From Flavobacteriales bacterium (GTDB lineage: Bacteria > Bacteroidota > Bacteroidia > Flavobacteriales_F > PHOS-HE28): a stretch of DNA of 64,000 nt. The notes under the pieces were generated by a model that was given only the letters and a program-made list of their open reading frames with translations, was not told the origin of the DNA and searched no databases. The position numbers and the translations under genes are program-made. The stretch covers positions 5,485-69,484 of the forward strand of contig JADJXF010000026.1 of the NCBI GenBank assembly GCA_016715995.1, written 5' to 3'. Positions 8,922-16,769 of this stretch are shown here, piece by piece; positions within the stretch are counted from its first letter, which is position 1, and every line of letters begins with the position of its first letter.

Positions 8922-8966
8922 TCCCGCCCGCAGGCGGGATGCGCTACCGGGCTGCGCGCACCAGGG
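8892..8966 (-). other. tRNA-Pro-like copy with palindrome in place of the anticodon arm
   Basis: Read on the minus strand it keeps the tRNA-Pro D-arm (GCGCAGCCCGGTAGCGC), the T-arm (GCTGGTTCGAATCCAG) and the 3' acceptor strand CACCCCG. The anticodon arm is replaced by ATCCCGCC-TGCG-GGCGGGAT, a perfect 8-bp hairpin with no proline anticodon. The 5' acceptor strand is degenerate and overlaps the last codons of the GIY-YIG gene, whose stop TAG is the TAG of the D-loop. It cannot be a decoding tRNA. Confidence 0.8.
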
Positions 8967-9198
8967 CTTCGATTGGAATGCGCTTCTTCCAGGCTTTGAC
9001 CTCTAGTTCACGCCGATACGCAGCACTTTTATCGGCATGCTCTTCCGTGTACACCACGCGCCAATCCTTTGCCTTAGCGGTCCAGCCGTTGTGGTCGCTA
9101 AGGTGTTTGCGCAGACGCTCCTCAATTGGCTCGGTGGTGTGTCCGATGTAATATCGGTCAAGCTGAGCGGAATAGAGGATGTAGAAGGTGGCGATCAC
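8944..9198 (-). CDS. small GIY-YIG nuclease-family protein
   Basis: An 84-residue protein of the UPF0213/YhbQ-like GIY-YIG group. The two motif strands are YIL (6-8) and YIG (17-19), followed by the Arg helix (IEERLRKHLSDH) and the C-terminal Glu in RELEVKAWKKR. I chose GTG 9198; the open frame continues upstream through a terminator hairpin into tRNA-Pro and gives the spurious N-terminus GSNPVTPTG. The last residues (VRAAR) and the stop are encoded by tRNA-Pro D-arm sequence of the downstream tRNA-like copy. Such proteins are thought to be single-domain endonucleases, the same fold as homing nucleases and UvrC-N, but the cellular role is unsettled. It stands directly downstream of an intact tRNA-Pro. 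Confidence 0.82.
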   Translation of the reverse strand: MIATFYILYSAQLDRYYIGHTTEPIEERLRKHLSDHNGWTAKAKDWRVVYTEEHADKSAAYRRELEVKAWKKRIPIEALVRAAR

Positions 9199-9275
9199 GG
9201 TCCGTAAATAAGGAAGGCCGCCACTAAGGCGACCTTCCATACCAGTCGGGGTGACTGGATTCGAACCAGCGACCA
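9127..9275. repeat. 149-bp direct repeat, copy 2
   Basis: This copy contains the 3' half of the intact tRNA-Pro, the hairpin 9206-9238 and the start of the intact GIY-YIG gene. See copy 1 at 8773-8921. Confidence 0.9.
9206..9238 (-). terminator. hairpin between tRNA-Pro and GIY-YIG gene
   Basis: On the minus strand GGAAGGTCGCC-TTAGT-GGCGGCCTTCC is an 11-bp stem (one G-T pair) followed by TTATTT. It would end the tRNA-Pro transcript just before the nuclease gene. The duplicate at 8852-8884 carries one base change that shortens the stem. Confidence 0.6.
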
Positions 9276-9319
9276 CTTGCACCCCATGCAAGTGCGCTAC
9301 CGGGCTGCGCTACACCCCG
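9246..9319 (-). tRNA. tRNA-Pro (anticodon GGG)
   Basis: The 74-base cloverleaf has acceptor CGGGGTG/CACCCCG with discriminator A, D-arm GCGCAGCCCGGTAGCGC, anticodon stem CTTGC/GCAAG with loop ATGGGGT (anticodon GGG) and T-arm GCTGGTTCGAATCCAGT. CCA is not encoded. It is the only intact member of the local set of tRNA-Pro-like sequences. Confidence 0.95.
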
Positions 9320-9340
9320 AGGACCTTGTCCCGCAATTCG

Positions 9341-9394
9341 CAGCGACCATCCCGCCACCTGGCGGGATGCGCTACCGGGCTACGCTAAACCCCG
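9341..9394 (-). other. tRNA-Pro 5'-half carrying a palindrome, upstream of tRNA-Pro
   Basis: On the minus strand the acceptor 5' strand and D-arm (CGGGGTTTAGCGTAGCCCGG...) are intact. The anticodon arm is then replaced by ATCCCGCC-AGGT-GGCGGGAT, and homology ends after GGTCGCTG at the T-stem. The intact tRNA-Pro begins 21 bases further down. A -7-like box (9438-9445) lies upstream of this half-copy, so the original tRNA promoter may now sit in front of it. Confidence 0.75.
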
Positions 9395-9437
9395 AGATCA
9401 CACTCCTCAGCCATCGCAGGCGGCCGAAAAGCGGGTG

Positions 9438-9445
9438 CGAAAGTA
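9438..9445 (-). promoter_or_regulatory. -7-like box upstream of the tRNA-Pro locus
   Basis: TACTTTCG (minus strand) is one base off TAnnTTTG; the same octamer precedes the sigma-factor gene (53229-53236) and the pyrophosphohydrolase gene (27435-27442), which supports its use as a promoter here. Confidence 0.4.
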
Positions 9446-9477
9446 GCAAAGCATTCAATCCACAGCCCGCATCCGCA

Positions 9478-11550
9478 TTAGTCGCTGCTGATAGGGACAT
9501 CGACCACCACGGATGTGCCGCTTCCAGGATGCGAATCCCAATGCACCTCTCCTTGCAGGTCCTTCACCCGGGCACGCACGCCGCTCATACCCATTCCGTC
9601 TTCATCCTCCCCCTCCGTGAACCCCACGCCATCATCCTCTACGATCAGGTTGAGGTTCCTCTCATCGCGGATCAGCTGAATTGTCAGGTGACGCGCCCGT
9701 GCATGCTTGAGCACGTTGGCGACCAGTTCCTGCACCACTTTGTACAGCGCGATCTCGGTAGGCTGGTCGATACGCTGATCGAAGCCGTGCGTGATCAGTT
9801 CCACCTCGAAGCTCCCAGGCTGGTGCAAGGACGCCTGCAAGGCACGCAACGCGGATTCAAGCCCCGCCTTCTGGAGCGTGGTGTTCGCCATGTCGTGCGC
9901 GATGCGTCGTACCTCCCCCACCGCTTCATCCACCATGCCCGCCAAGCGATCCAATCCTTCCGCATCACCGGCCGCGCGCTCGCGCACATCCTCGGCGATG
10001 GTGCTGCAGCGCATGCGAATGGCGCTCATAGTGCTGCCCAAGCGGTCGTGAAGGTCCTGTGCGATGCGCTCACGCTCCTTGCGTTGGCCGTCGAGCATGG
10101 CCTCCAGCGAAAGCACCTCCTGATCCTTGAGCATCGCGGTCACCTGACGGCGATGCAGGTCCTCGCGCTGCTGCATGATCCGCTTGCGGTGCTGAAGGTT
10201 GCGCAGCAGCAGGCCGAGGAAGACGAGCAGGGCGATGGAGGACAGCACCATGGCATTCCGTTCCAGCGTTCGCCGACGGCGCTGCTCCTCGCGCAGGCTC
10301 ACCTCGGTCTGAAGGTCCGCGATCCGTTCCTCACGCTGGTCTGCATCGTATTTCTCGCGCATCTCAGCGGTTACGAGCGCGTTCCCGACATGTTCGGAGA
10401 ACAGGCTGTCCTGCAGCGCGCGCCCGCGGATGTGAAGGGCGAGCGCTTCCTCGGCCCGTCCCTGTTCCCGCAGGTTATCGGCGAGCGCTGAGACCGCTTC
10501 GAGTTCCATGGCTCGATGGCCGGTCTGCTGGCACCACCGCAGCACATCACGGAGCATCCGTTCGCTAGCGGCCCGGTCCGTGGGCGCATCCATGATGCTT
10601 GCCAATCCCAGCAGCGCTTCCGCGCGTCCCGCTTCATCGCCGCTGGTCTCCGCGATGGCGATGACCTCACGGTACTGGGCCATGGCTTCCGGGGTCCTTC
10701 CCAGGCCAGCCAGGGCGACCGCGCGATTGCTCAGGGCCACCGACTCCGTCATCCGGTCGTCGTGCAGCCGGATGAGCACCAGGGCCGAATCGATGCAGGC
10801 CAGCAGGTCCTGATCCCGCCCCAAGCGGTGGTACACAGCACCGAGATTCAACAGCCCTGTGGCCAATCCCGCGTCATCACCGTTCTCCCGACGCATGGCG
10901 TTATGCGCCAGGTAAGTGGCGATCGCGTCGTCGTGCCGCAGCATGACCGCGTAGAGATCCGCGAGACCGAGGGTGCTCGCCATCACGCCTTCCTCGTCGT
11001 TCAGTCGCTTCCGGATATCAAGTCCGCGGAAAAGATGACTGGCGGCCTCCTCGAAACGGCCGGTGGACTGGAAGACACGCGCCAGCAGATTGTGGCAGCG
11101 GGCTGAAGCGGCCTCATCACCCAATCCCTCGGTCCGCTGCAAGGCCTTGGTGAGGACCACCAGTGCCTCCTCGTAGCGCCCGATGCGCGTGAGCAGCGCA
11201 CCCACCTTTTGCTCGCTGCTCACCATCGCCCGCACGTTGCCCATGCGTTCGTCGATCCCGAGGGCGGCGGTCAGGTACTGCAATGCCTCCTCGAAACGCT
11301 CCATCACCTCCAAGCTCATGCCTATGCGGCGGAAGGCGACGGCCATCTGGGCGCTGTCGCCTGCCACGCGCGACCGCTCCGCTGCCACATCGGCGTAATA
11401 GAGCGCGCTATCCGGATCGATGTTGATCAACACCCACGAACGGTCCAGCAGCCAAGGGACTGCGACGGTTTGTGGCCAGGCGGTCCCTGAATGGACCATA
11501 CCCAGGAGCACCAAAGCGCCGCTTCGCAGGACCGCGCCGTAAGAACGCAT
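9478..11550 (-). CDS. TPR-containing sensor histidine kinase (HisKA_3/NarX type)
   Basis: A 690-residue kinase: signal or anchor at residues 1-28, TPR-like helical repeats from about 35 to 390, a coiled coil, one membrane segment (VLSSIALLVFLGLLL), a second coiled coil, then HisKA_3 with phospho-accepting His near 501 in AQDLHDRLGSTMS. The ATPase domain has the N-box ELVANVLKHA and G-boxes DDGVGF and GMGMSGV. Enzymes of this build phosphorylate NarL-type regulators, and one lies just upstream (12432-13091). The start at 11550 is 13 bases after the lipoprotein stop. The sensed signal is unknown; periplasmic TPRs suggest protein binding. Confidence 0.88.
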   Translation of the reverse strand: MRSYGAVLRSGALVLLGMVHSGTAWPQTVAVPWLLDRSWVLINIDPDSALYYADVAAERSRVAGDSAQMAVAFRRIGMSLEVMERFEEALQYLTAALGIDERMGNVRAMVSSEQKVGALLTRIGRYEEALVVLTKALQRTEGLGDEAASARCHNLLARVFQSTGRFEEAASHLFRGLDIRKRLNDEEGVMASTLGLADLYAVMLRHDDAIATYLAHNAMRRENGDDAGLATGLLNLGAVYHRLGRDQDLLACIDSALVLIRLHDDRMTESVALSNRAVALAGLGRTPEAMAQYREVIAIAETSGDEAGRAEALLGLASIMDAPTDRAASERMLRDVLRWCQQTGHRAMELEAVSALADNLREQGRAEEALALHIRGRALQDSLFSEHVGNALVTAEMREKYDADQREERIADLQTEVSLREEQRRRRTLERNAMVLSSIALLVFLGLLLRNLQHRKRIMQQREDLHRRQVTAMLKDQEVLSLEAMLDGQRKERERIAQDLHDRLGSTMSAIRMRCSTIAEDVRERAAGDAEGLDRLAGMVDEAVGEVRRIAHDMANTTLQKAGLESALRALQASLHQPGSFEVELITHGFDQRIDQPTEIALYKVVQELVANVLKHARARHLTIQLIRDERNLNLIVEDDGVGFTEGEDEDGMGMSGVRARVKDLQGEVHWDSHPGSGTSVVVDVPISSD

Positions 11551-11563
11551 GACTAACCTGCAA

Positions 11564-12403
11564 TCACGGCTGGTCAACCGAATGCCGGACCGTGTTCATC
11601 GGATCGCCATCGCCATCCGTGAAATGCGCATCCACAGGCGCTTTGTCAAAGTCCGTGACCGCGTGGTCGAAGAAGAGGAAGGCATGGCCATTCTTATCGC
11701 TCTTCGCGGCGAAGGCCACCCGGCCGTTTGGCACATCATGCGTGAAATTGAGGTCTTTCGATTTGGCGGCCATGTGCGCGTACCCGACAATGTATCGCTC
11801 GCCATCCACCTTCCCGCCGTTGATGTAGATCGTGATGTCCTCCAATGGAGGCATGGTCGGATCGGCATCCTGCCCTTGCGCCAGCCTGCACCGGGCGGGC
11901 TTACGGGTCTTTGGCTGGCCCGGCGTGCCGCCCTGCTCACCGGCCGCGTTGCCGTTCTGATCCAATACGAGCACCTCCACCTCCGTTATCTGGTTCCCGT
12001 TGAAGACGTAGGGGAACTCGTGCTCGGTATGCACGAACACTCCTTTACCCAGGGAAAGGTCTGCCATAGCCTGGAAGGTGATCTGCCACACCGTGTCATT
12101 CACCACTTTTTCATTGCTCAGGTGGTAGGCCATGCCGGCCGCATGGGGAATCAAAGTGGAAAGCATCGGCCGGATATCATCCTTTCCGGCTTTCCACATC
12201 AGCAGGTAAGTGAAGGCACGGTCCAGCGCGAAATCCGGAATCCGGTCCACATCCTTGGCCTCGAAGCTCATGGACGTCGAACCAGGTGCTGCCCCATCAC
12301 CGGGTGATGCGGCCGCCATCAGGTTGGATTGCTCCGGCGCGGTTTGGGACCCACACGCCATCAAGAAGGAAAATGCTGCGGAGAGAATGACTGTGTACTT
12401 CAT
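11564..12403 (-). CDS. lipoprotein of unknown function in a two-component operon
   Basis: A 279-residue protein starts MKYTVILSAAFSFLMACGS with lipobox Cys17. The mature part has alternating charged and hydrophobic stretches; no domain is recognised. It sits between the response regulator (28 bases upstream) and the histidine kinase (13 bases downstream), all on the minus strand, so it may be a co-regulated envelope sensor partner. This is inference from position only. Confidence 0.65.
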   Translation of the reverse strand: MKYTVILSAAFSFLMACGSQTAPEQSNLMAAASPGDGAAPGSTSMSFEAKDVDRIPDFALDRAFTYLLMWKAGKDDIRPMLSTLIPHAAGMAYHLSNEKVVNDTVWQITFQAMADLSLGKGVFVHTEHEFPYVFNGNQITEVEVLVLDQNGNAAGEQGGTPGQPKTRKPARCRLAQGQDADPTMPPLEDITIYINGGKVDGERYIVGYAHMAAKSKDLNFTHDVPNGRVAFAAKSDKNGHAFLFFDHAVTDFDKAPVDAHFTDGDGDPMNTVRHSVDQP

Positions 12404-12431
12404 GGCTGATTGAATTGAGTGGTTTGAGTGA

Positions 12432-13091
12432 TCATGACATATCCAGATGCCAGCCCCGGTCCATGACGTATTTGACCAGGCCAGCGACATTGCTTATCCG
12501 CAGCTTCCGCATGATGTTCCTGCGATGGGTCTCGACGGTGCGGTGGCTGAGCCTCAACTCGTGAGCAATCTGATACGTGTTGCGCTCGAACGCCACCATG
12601 CACAGGATCTGCCGCTCACGGCGCGTTAGGATGACTCCATTGGACCGATCACCGTCATCCTCCTTCTCGGCGGCCTTCTTCAGGTCCTCCATGATCTCGC
12701 TGGCCAAGAAGGACCCGCCATTCATCACGGTCTTAAGCGCTTCCTTGAACTGCTTCCGACTGGTATTCTTCAGCAAATAGCCCGAGGCGCCAGCCTGCAA
12801 TGCCTCTTGGACCATATCCGACATATGGTACATGCTTAGCATCAGCACCTTGATATGCGGCTGTTTCAGTTTGATTCTCCGCATGGCCTCGATGCCATCA
12901 AAGCCCGGCGGCATGCTGATGTCCATGACCACCACATCCGGGAAACGCCGCTCAGCCAGTCGCACCGCTTCCTCCCCGCTCCGGGCCAAACCCACCACCG
13001 CATACGCCTCATCACCCTCCAGAAGCGCTTCGAGCCCTTCCAGGATGATGCCTTGATCATCGACCAGCAGCGTGCGGATGGGTGAGTCCAT
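12432..13091 (-). CDS. NarL/LuxR-family response regulator
   Basis: The 219-residue regulator has a receiver domain with acidic pair Asp11/Asp12, phospho-acceptor Asp57 (VVVMDISMPP) and Lys108 (GYLLKNTS). A LuxR-type helix-turn-helix follows at about 150-210 (LTRRERQILCMVA, LSHRTVETHRRNIMRKL). ATG 13091 (MDSPIRTLLVDD) fits the family; the open frame upstream adds 37 unrelated residues. It heads a regulator-lipoprotein-kinase operon and is the likely partner of the HisKA_3 kinase. It is divergent from the TonB receptor gene across a 244-base gap. Confidence 0.92.
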   Translation of the reverse strand: MDSPIRTLLVDDQGIILEGLEALLEGDEAYAVVGLARSGEEAVRLAERRFPDVVVMDISMPPGFDGIEAMRRIKLKQPHIKVLMLSMYHMSDMVQEALQAGASGYLLKNTSRKQFKEALKTVMNGGSFLASEIMEDLKKAAEKEDDGDRSNGVILTRRERQILCMVAFERNTYQIAHELRLSHRTVETHRRNIMRKLRISNVAGLVKYVMDRGWHLDMS

Positions 13092-13313
13092 GTCGGGTAG
13101 GCAACGGCCAAAGGTGACAAGCGCCTTCGTCAGAAAAAATACGTGTTTCTTGGTATTTTTCGGTTGAGCCGCCAGCCCTCGCTGGAAGGCGGACAGGCCC
13201 AACGCACTTTCGCGCCCCTACGGTGTTCAATGCTGCGTGACCGTATCGGACCACTGGACGGATGCAAGGACGGAGGCCGTGACCAACGGCGGCGGCGGCC
13301 TTCAGGCTGCTGA

Positions 13314-13321
13314 TAGCTTTG
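13314..13321 (+). promoter_or_regulatory. -7 promoter box for the TonB receptor gene
   Basis: TAGCTTTG matches TAnnTTTG and is followed by CCGCCCG, as at trxB; it ends 14 bases before ATG 13336. The rest of the 244-base divergent gap shows no further feature I can support. Confidence 0.5.
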
Positions 13322-13335
13322 CCGCCCGTTCAGCC

Positions 13336-15756
13336 ATGCGTTTCCCGATGTTCCGGCGCTTCGTGCCCCTTCTTGCATTTCTTCTTACCGCCAGCGAGGC
13401 CGCGGCCCAGCGCTCCATCACCATCAGCGGCTATGTGAAGGATGCCTCCAATGGCGAGGCCCTGATCGGCGCCAATGTGTATGTGAAGGAGACCATGCGC
13501 GGCACCGCCACCAACACGTATGGCTATTACGTGCTGAACGTGGAGCCCGGACGGCACACCATCGCCGTGAGCTACATCGGCTATGAGGAGTTCACGCAAG
13601 TGGTGGAGGCCACCATCGACCAGAAGCTCAACATCGCAATCAAGCCCATGGTCATCCAAGCACGCGAGTTCGAGGTGGTCGGTGAGCGCAAGAAGGAGAA
13701 CACCGAAGGCACCCAGATGGGCACCGTGGACCTGGATGTGCAACGGCTGAACACCTTGCCCGCGCTGCTTGGTGAGGTGGACATCCTGAAGACCATCCAA
13801 TTCCTGCCCGGCGTGCAGAGCAACGGCGAGGGCAACAGCGGCTTCTATGTGCGCGGCGGTGGCCCGGACCAGAACCTGATCCTGCTGGACAATGCGACCG
13901 TGTACAACGCCAGCCACCTCTTCGGCTTCTTCAGCGTGTTCAATGCCGATGCGGTGAAGAACATCGAGCTGATCAAGGGCGGCATGCCGGCCAACTACGG
14001 CGGGCGCATCTCCTCGGTGCTCGACATCAACATGAAGGAGGGCAACGACAAGGCGTTCCACGGGCAGGGCGGCATCGGGCTCATCAGTTCACGCCTCACC
14101 CTCGAAGGGCCCATCGTGAAGGACCGTGGCAGTTTCATCGTGAGTGGCCGGCGCACCTACATCGATATCCTTACCAAGCCCTTCATCAGCGACACCGCCG
14201 CCTTTGCCGGATCGGGCTATTACTTCTACGACCTCAACGCCAAGGCGAACTACCGGATCAGCGACAAGGACCAGGTCTTCCTAAGCGGCTACTTCGGCCG
14301 GGATGTGTTCACCTTCAGCGGCAGCGGCCAGGGCGACCCGAAATTCCGGATCCCTTGGGGCAACAGCACCGTGAGCGCCCGCTGGAACCATGTGTTCGGA
14401 CCCAAGCTCTTCCTCAACACCACCGCCACGTTCAGCGACTATACCTTCTCCTTCAACGGCGAGCAGGACCAGTTCAGCTTCCGCCTCTTCAGCGGGATCA
14501 AGGACTACGGCCTGAAGTTGGACCTGGCGCACTATCCCAGTGCGCGGCACCGCTTGAAGTACGGCGCGCAATACATCTACCATATCTACACCACCAGCAC
14601 GGTGGAGTTCACCAGCGGCGATACGGAGTTCGACATCGCCAAACCGCCGAAACTGCACGCGCATGAGAGCGCGGTCTACGTGCTGGATGAATTCGACATT
14701 ACCGATCAGCTTCGGATCAACGCCGGACTGCGGGTGAGCCGTTTCGACCACGTGGGGCCTTATATCAACTTCCTGCTGGACGAACGCGAGCGCTACGAGG
14801 ACGCTGACACCATCGCGTCCGGGAAGCGGATCAAGACCTACACCGGCATCGAGCCGCGCCTGAGCGCCCGTTACCGCATCGACGGCAACAGCAGCGTTAA
14901 GGCCTCGTTCAACCGCGGTCAGCAATACGTGCACCTGGCCAGCTTCAGCTCCATCGCGCTGCCCACCGATGTCTGGATCCCCAGCGGTACCCGCGTGAAG
15001 CCGCAGATCGGCACCCAGTACGCCGTGGGCTATTTCCGCGACCTGTTCAGCGATGTGGTGGAAGCGAGCGTTGAGGTGTACTACAAGGACATGGACAACC
15101 TGATCGAGTACCGCGAGGGCGCCGAGCCGCAGAGCAATGGCAACACGAATTACGACACGCAGTTGGTGTTCGGCGAGGGATACAGCTATGGGGCGGAGCT
15201 CTTCGTGAAGAAGCGCACCGGCCGCATGAACGGCTGGCTGGGCTACACCTGGAGCAGGACCATGCGAACCTTCCCCGACATCAACAACGGCGAGGAATTC
15301 CCGAGCCGTTGGGACCGCCGCCACGACCTGAGCCTCGTGGTGGCCTATAACCTCAACAAGCGCTGGGACCTCGGCGGCACCTTCGTCTATGCCACCGGCC
15401 AGGCCGTGACCATCCCAGTGAACCGGTACTGGATCGAAGGGCGCCTCGTGAGCGAGTACACCGAGCGCAATGGTTACCGCATGGTCCCCTACCACCGGCT
15501 GGACCTGAGCGCCACCCTCAACGGCAGGACCACGAAGCAGCGGAAGGACCCGGCTACAGGCGCCGTCACCGAAGTGCCAAAGCGCTTCACGAGCAGTTGG
15601 ACCTTCGGTGTGTACAATGCCTACAATCGCCGCAATCCCTACTTCATCTACTTCGGAGCAGAAGGCAGTCCATCCGAAGGCAATTTCCGCGTCGCAGCCA
15701 AGCAGGTCTCGCTTTTCACCATCCTTCCCTCCGTGACATGGAACTTCAAGTTCTGA
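13336..15756 (+). CDS. TonB-dependent outer-membrane receptor
   Basis: An 806-residue receptor. Signal peptide ends near residue 24 (ASEAAAQ), then a carboxypeptidase-like regulatory domain (ISGYVKDASNGEALIGANVYV) at about 26-110, a plug domain (about 120-240, with GEGNSGFYVRGGGPDQNLILLD in it) and a 22-strand type barrel ending VTWNFKF, with the terminal aromatic expected for BAM insertion. The substrate is unknown. The next gene, a DUF4249 lipoprotein, overlaps its end by 19 bases; receptor plus DUF4249 is a recurrent pair in Bacteroidota and suggests a joint uptake complex, though not a SusD. Confidence 0.9.
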   Translation: MRFPMFRRFVPLLAFLLTASEAAAQRSITISGYVKDASNGEALIGANVYVKETMRGTATNTYGYYVLNVEPGRHTIAVSYIGYEEFTQVVEATIDQKLNIAIKPMVIQAREFEVVGERKKENTEGTQMGTVDLDVQRLNTLPALLGEVDILKTIQFLPGVQSNGEGNSGFYVRGGGPDQNLILLDNATVYNASHLFGFFSVFNADAVKNIELIKGGMPANYGGRISSVLDINMKEGNDKAFHGQGGIGLISSRLTLEGPIVKDRGSFIVSGRRTYIDILTKPFISDTAAFAGSGYYFYDLNAKANYRISDKDQVFLSGYFGRDVFTFSGSGQGDPKFRIPWGNSTVSARWNHVFGPKLFLNTTATFSDYTFSFNGEQDQFSFRLFSGIKDYGLKLDLAHYPSARHRLKYGAQYIYHIYTTSTVEFTSGDTEFDIAKPPKLHAHESAVYVLDEFDITDQLRINAGLRVSRFDHVGPYINFLLDERERYEDADTIASGKRIKTYTGIEPRLSARYRIDGNSSVKASFNRGQQYVHLASFSSIALPTDVWIPSGTRVKPQIGTQYAVGYFRDLFSDVVEASVEVYYKDMDNLIEYREGAEPQSNGNTNYDTQLVFGEGYSYGAELFVKKRTGRMNGWLGYTWSRTMRTFPDINNGEEFPSRWDRRHDLSLVVAYNLNKRWDLGGTFVYATGQAVTIPVNRYWIEGRLVSEYTERNGYRMVPYHRLDLSATLNGRTTKQRKDPATGAVTEVPKRFTSSWTFGVYNAYNRRNPYFIYFGAEGSPSEGNFRVAAKQVSLFTILPSVTWNFKF

Positions 15757-16718
15757 CGAACCGAATCCTCGGGTTCGCGCTTTCGGGCCTCTTGCTCAGC
15801 GGTTGCGAGAAGGAGATCACGGTGGACCTGCCCGAGACCAAGGCCAAGGTCGTGGTGGAGGGGACCATCGAATCGGGCCAGCCACCAATCGTCATCCTTA
15901 CCCGTACGCAGAGCTACTTCGCGCCGACGAGTCTCTCGGCCATCGCATCCATCTTCATCCAGGATGCGCTGGTGACGGTGGACGACGGCGTGACCGTGCA
16001 TGTGCTCGACCGCATCTGCAGCGACCTAATCCCCGATTCGCTGCTCGATGAAGCAGCCGCTGCAACGGGCATAAGCGCCGAACTGCTCGCCCAGGCCAGC
16101 ATCTGCGTGTGGACCAAACTGGACAACAGCCTGCTCGGTGAAGAAGGCCGCACCTACCGCTTGCGCGTGGAGACCGACGGCAACTCGCTCACGAGCAGCA
16201 CCAAGGTCCCCCCTGGAGTTGCCCTCGACAGCACTTGGTTCAAGCTGGCTGAGCAGCGGCCCGATGATGACAGCCTCGGCTTCCTCTGGGGACGCCTGAG
16301 CGACCCCGACACGGCGGGCAACGCCTATCGCTGGTTCGCGCGCCGCATCAGCTTGGGCGCGGACGGGGAACCCAAGGACAGCCGGTTCCTGGCACCGCTC
16401 TTCTCCGTGTTCGAGGACCGCTATTTCAACGGCCTGCGCTTCGATTTCGCGTACAACCGGGGCGACGAGCCGTTCAGCAGCGCGGAGGATGACAACAACG
16501 CCGAGAGCGGGTACTTCAAGCGCGGCGATACCGTGGTTGTGAAATTCGCGAGCATCGGGCTGCGCGAGTACCGCTTCTACAACTCCGCCGCCAACAATAT
16601 CGCTTCGCAAGGCGATGTGTTCAGCACTCCGTCGAACGTGCAGAGCAACATCACCGGAGGGCTGGGCATCTGGGCCGGGCTGGGCACGCGTTTCGATACC
16701 GTGGTGTGCGTGCCGTGA
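15738..16718 (+). CDS. DUF4249 lipoprotein, partner of the TonB receptor
   Basis: The 326-residue protein begins MELQVLTNRILGFALSGLLLSGC, with the lipidated Cys at 23 followed by EKEITVDLPE. The N-terminal region (KVVVEGTIESGQPPIVILT) is the hallmark of DUF4249. The domain is found next to TonB receptors and probably caps or helps the receptor at the cell surface. The start at 15738 lies inside the receptor gene and implies translational coupling. Confidence 0.82.
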   Translation: MELQVLTNRILGFALSGLLLSGCEKEITVDLPETKAKVVVEGTIESGQPPIVILTRTQSYFAPTSLSAIASIFIQDALVTVDDGVTVHVLDRICSDLIPDSLLDEAAAATGISAELLAQASICVWTKLDNSLLGEEGRTYRLRVETDGNSLTSSTKVPPGVALDSTWFKLAEQRPDDDSLGFLWGRLSDPDTAGNAYRWFARRISLGADGEPKDSRFLAPLFSVFEDRYFNGLRFDFAYNRGDEPFSSAEDDNNAESGYFKRGDTVVVKFASIGLREYRFYNSAANNIASQGDVFSTPSNVQSNITGGLGIWAGLGTRFDTVVCVP

Positions 16719-16749
16719 TGATGGTCACATGCCGGTGATGCGTCGGGGT

Positions 16750-16757
16750 TAGATTTG
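16750..16757 (+). promoter_or_regulatory. -7 promoter box for trxB
   Basis: TAGATTTG matches TAnnTTTG exactly, is followed by CCGCCCG, and ends 12 bases before the trxB ATG. Confidence 0.5.
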
Positions 16758-16769
16758 CCGCCCGCACAC

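Noticed and set aside
8467..8922. A 151-codon frame starting in tRNA sequence and running into the M1 gene
   Set aside because: Only 24 codons match the GIY-YIG protein; the rest is out-of-frame peptidase sequence.
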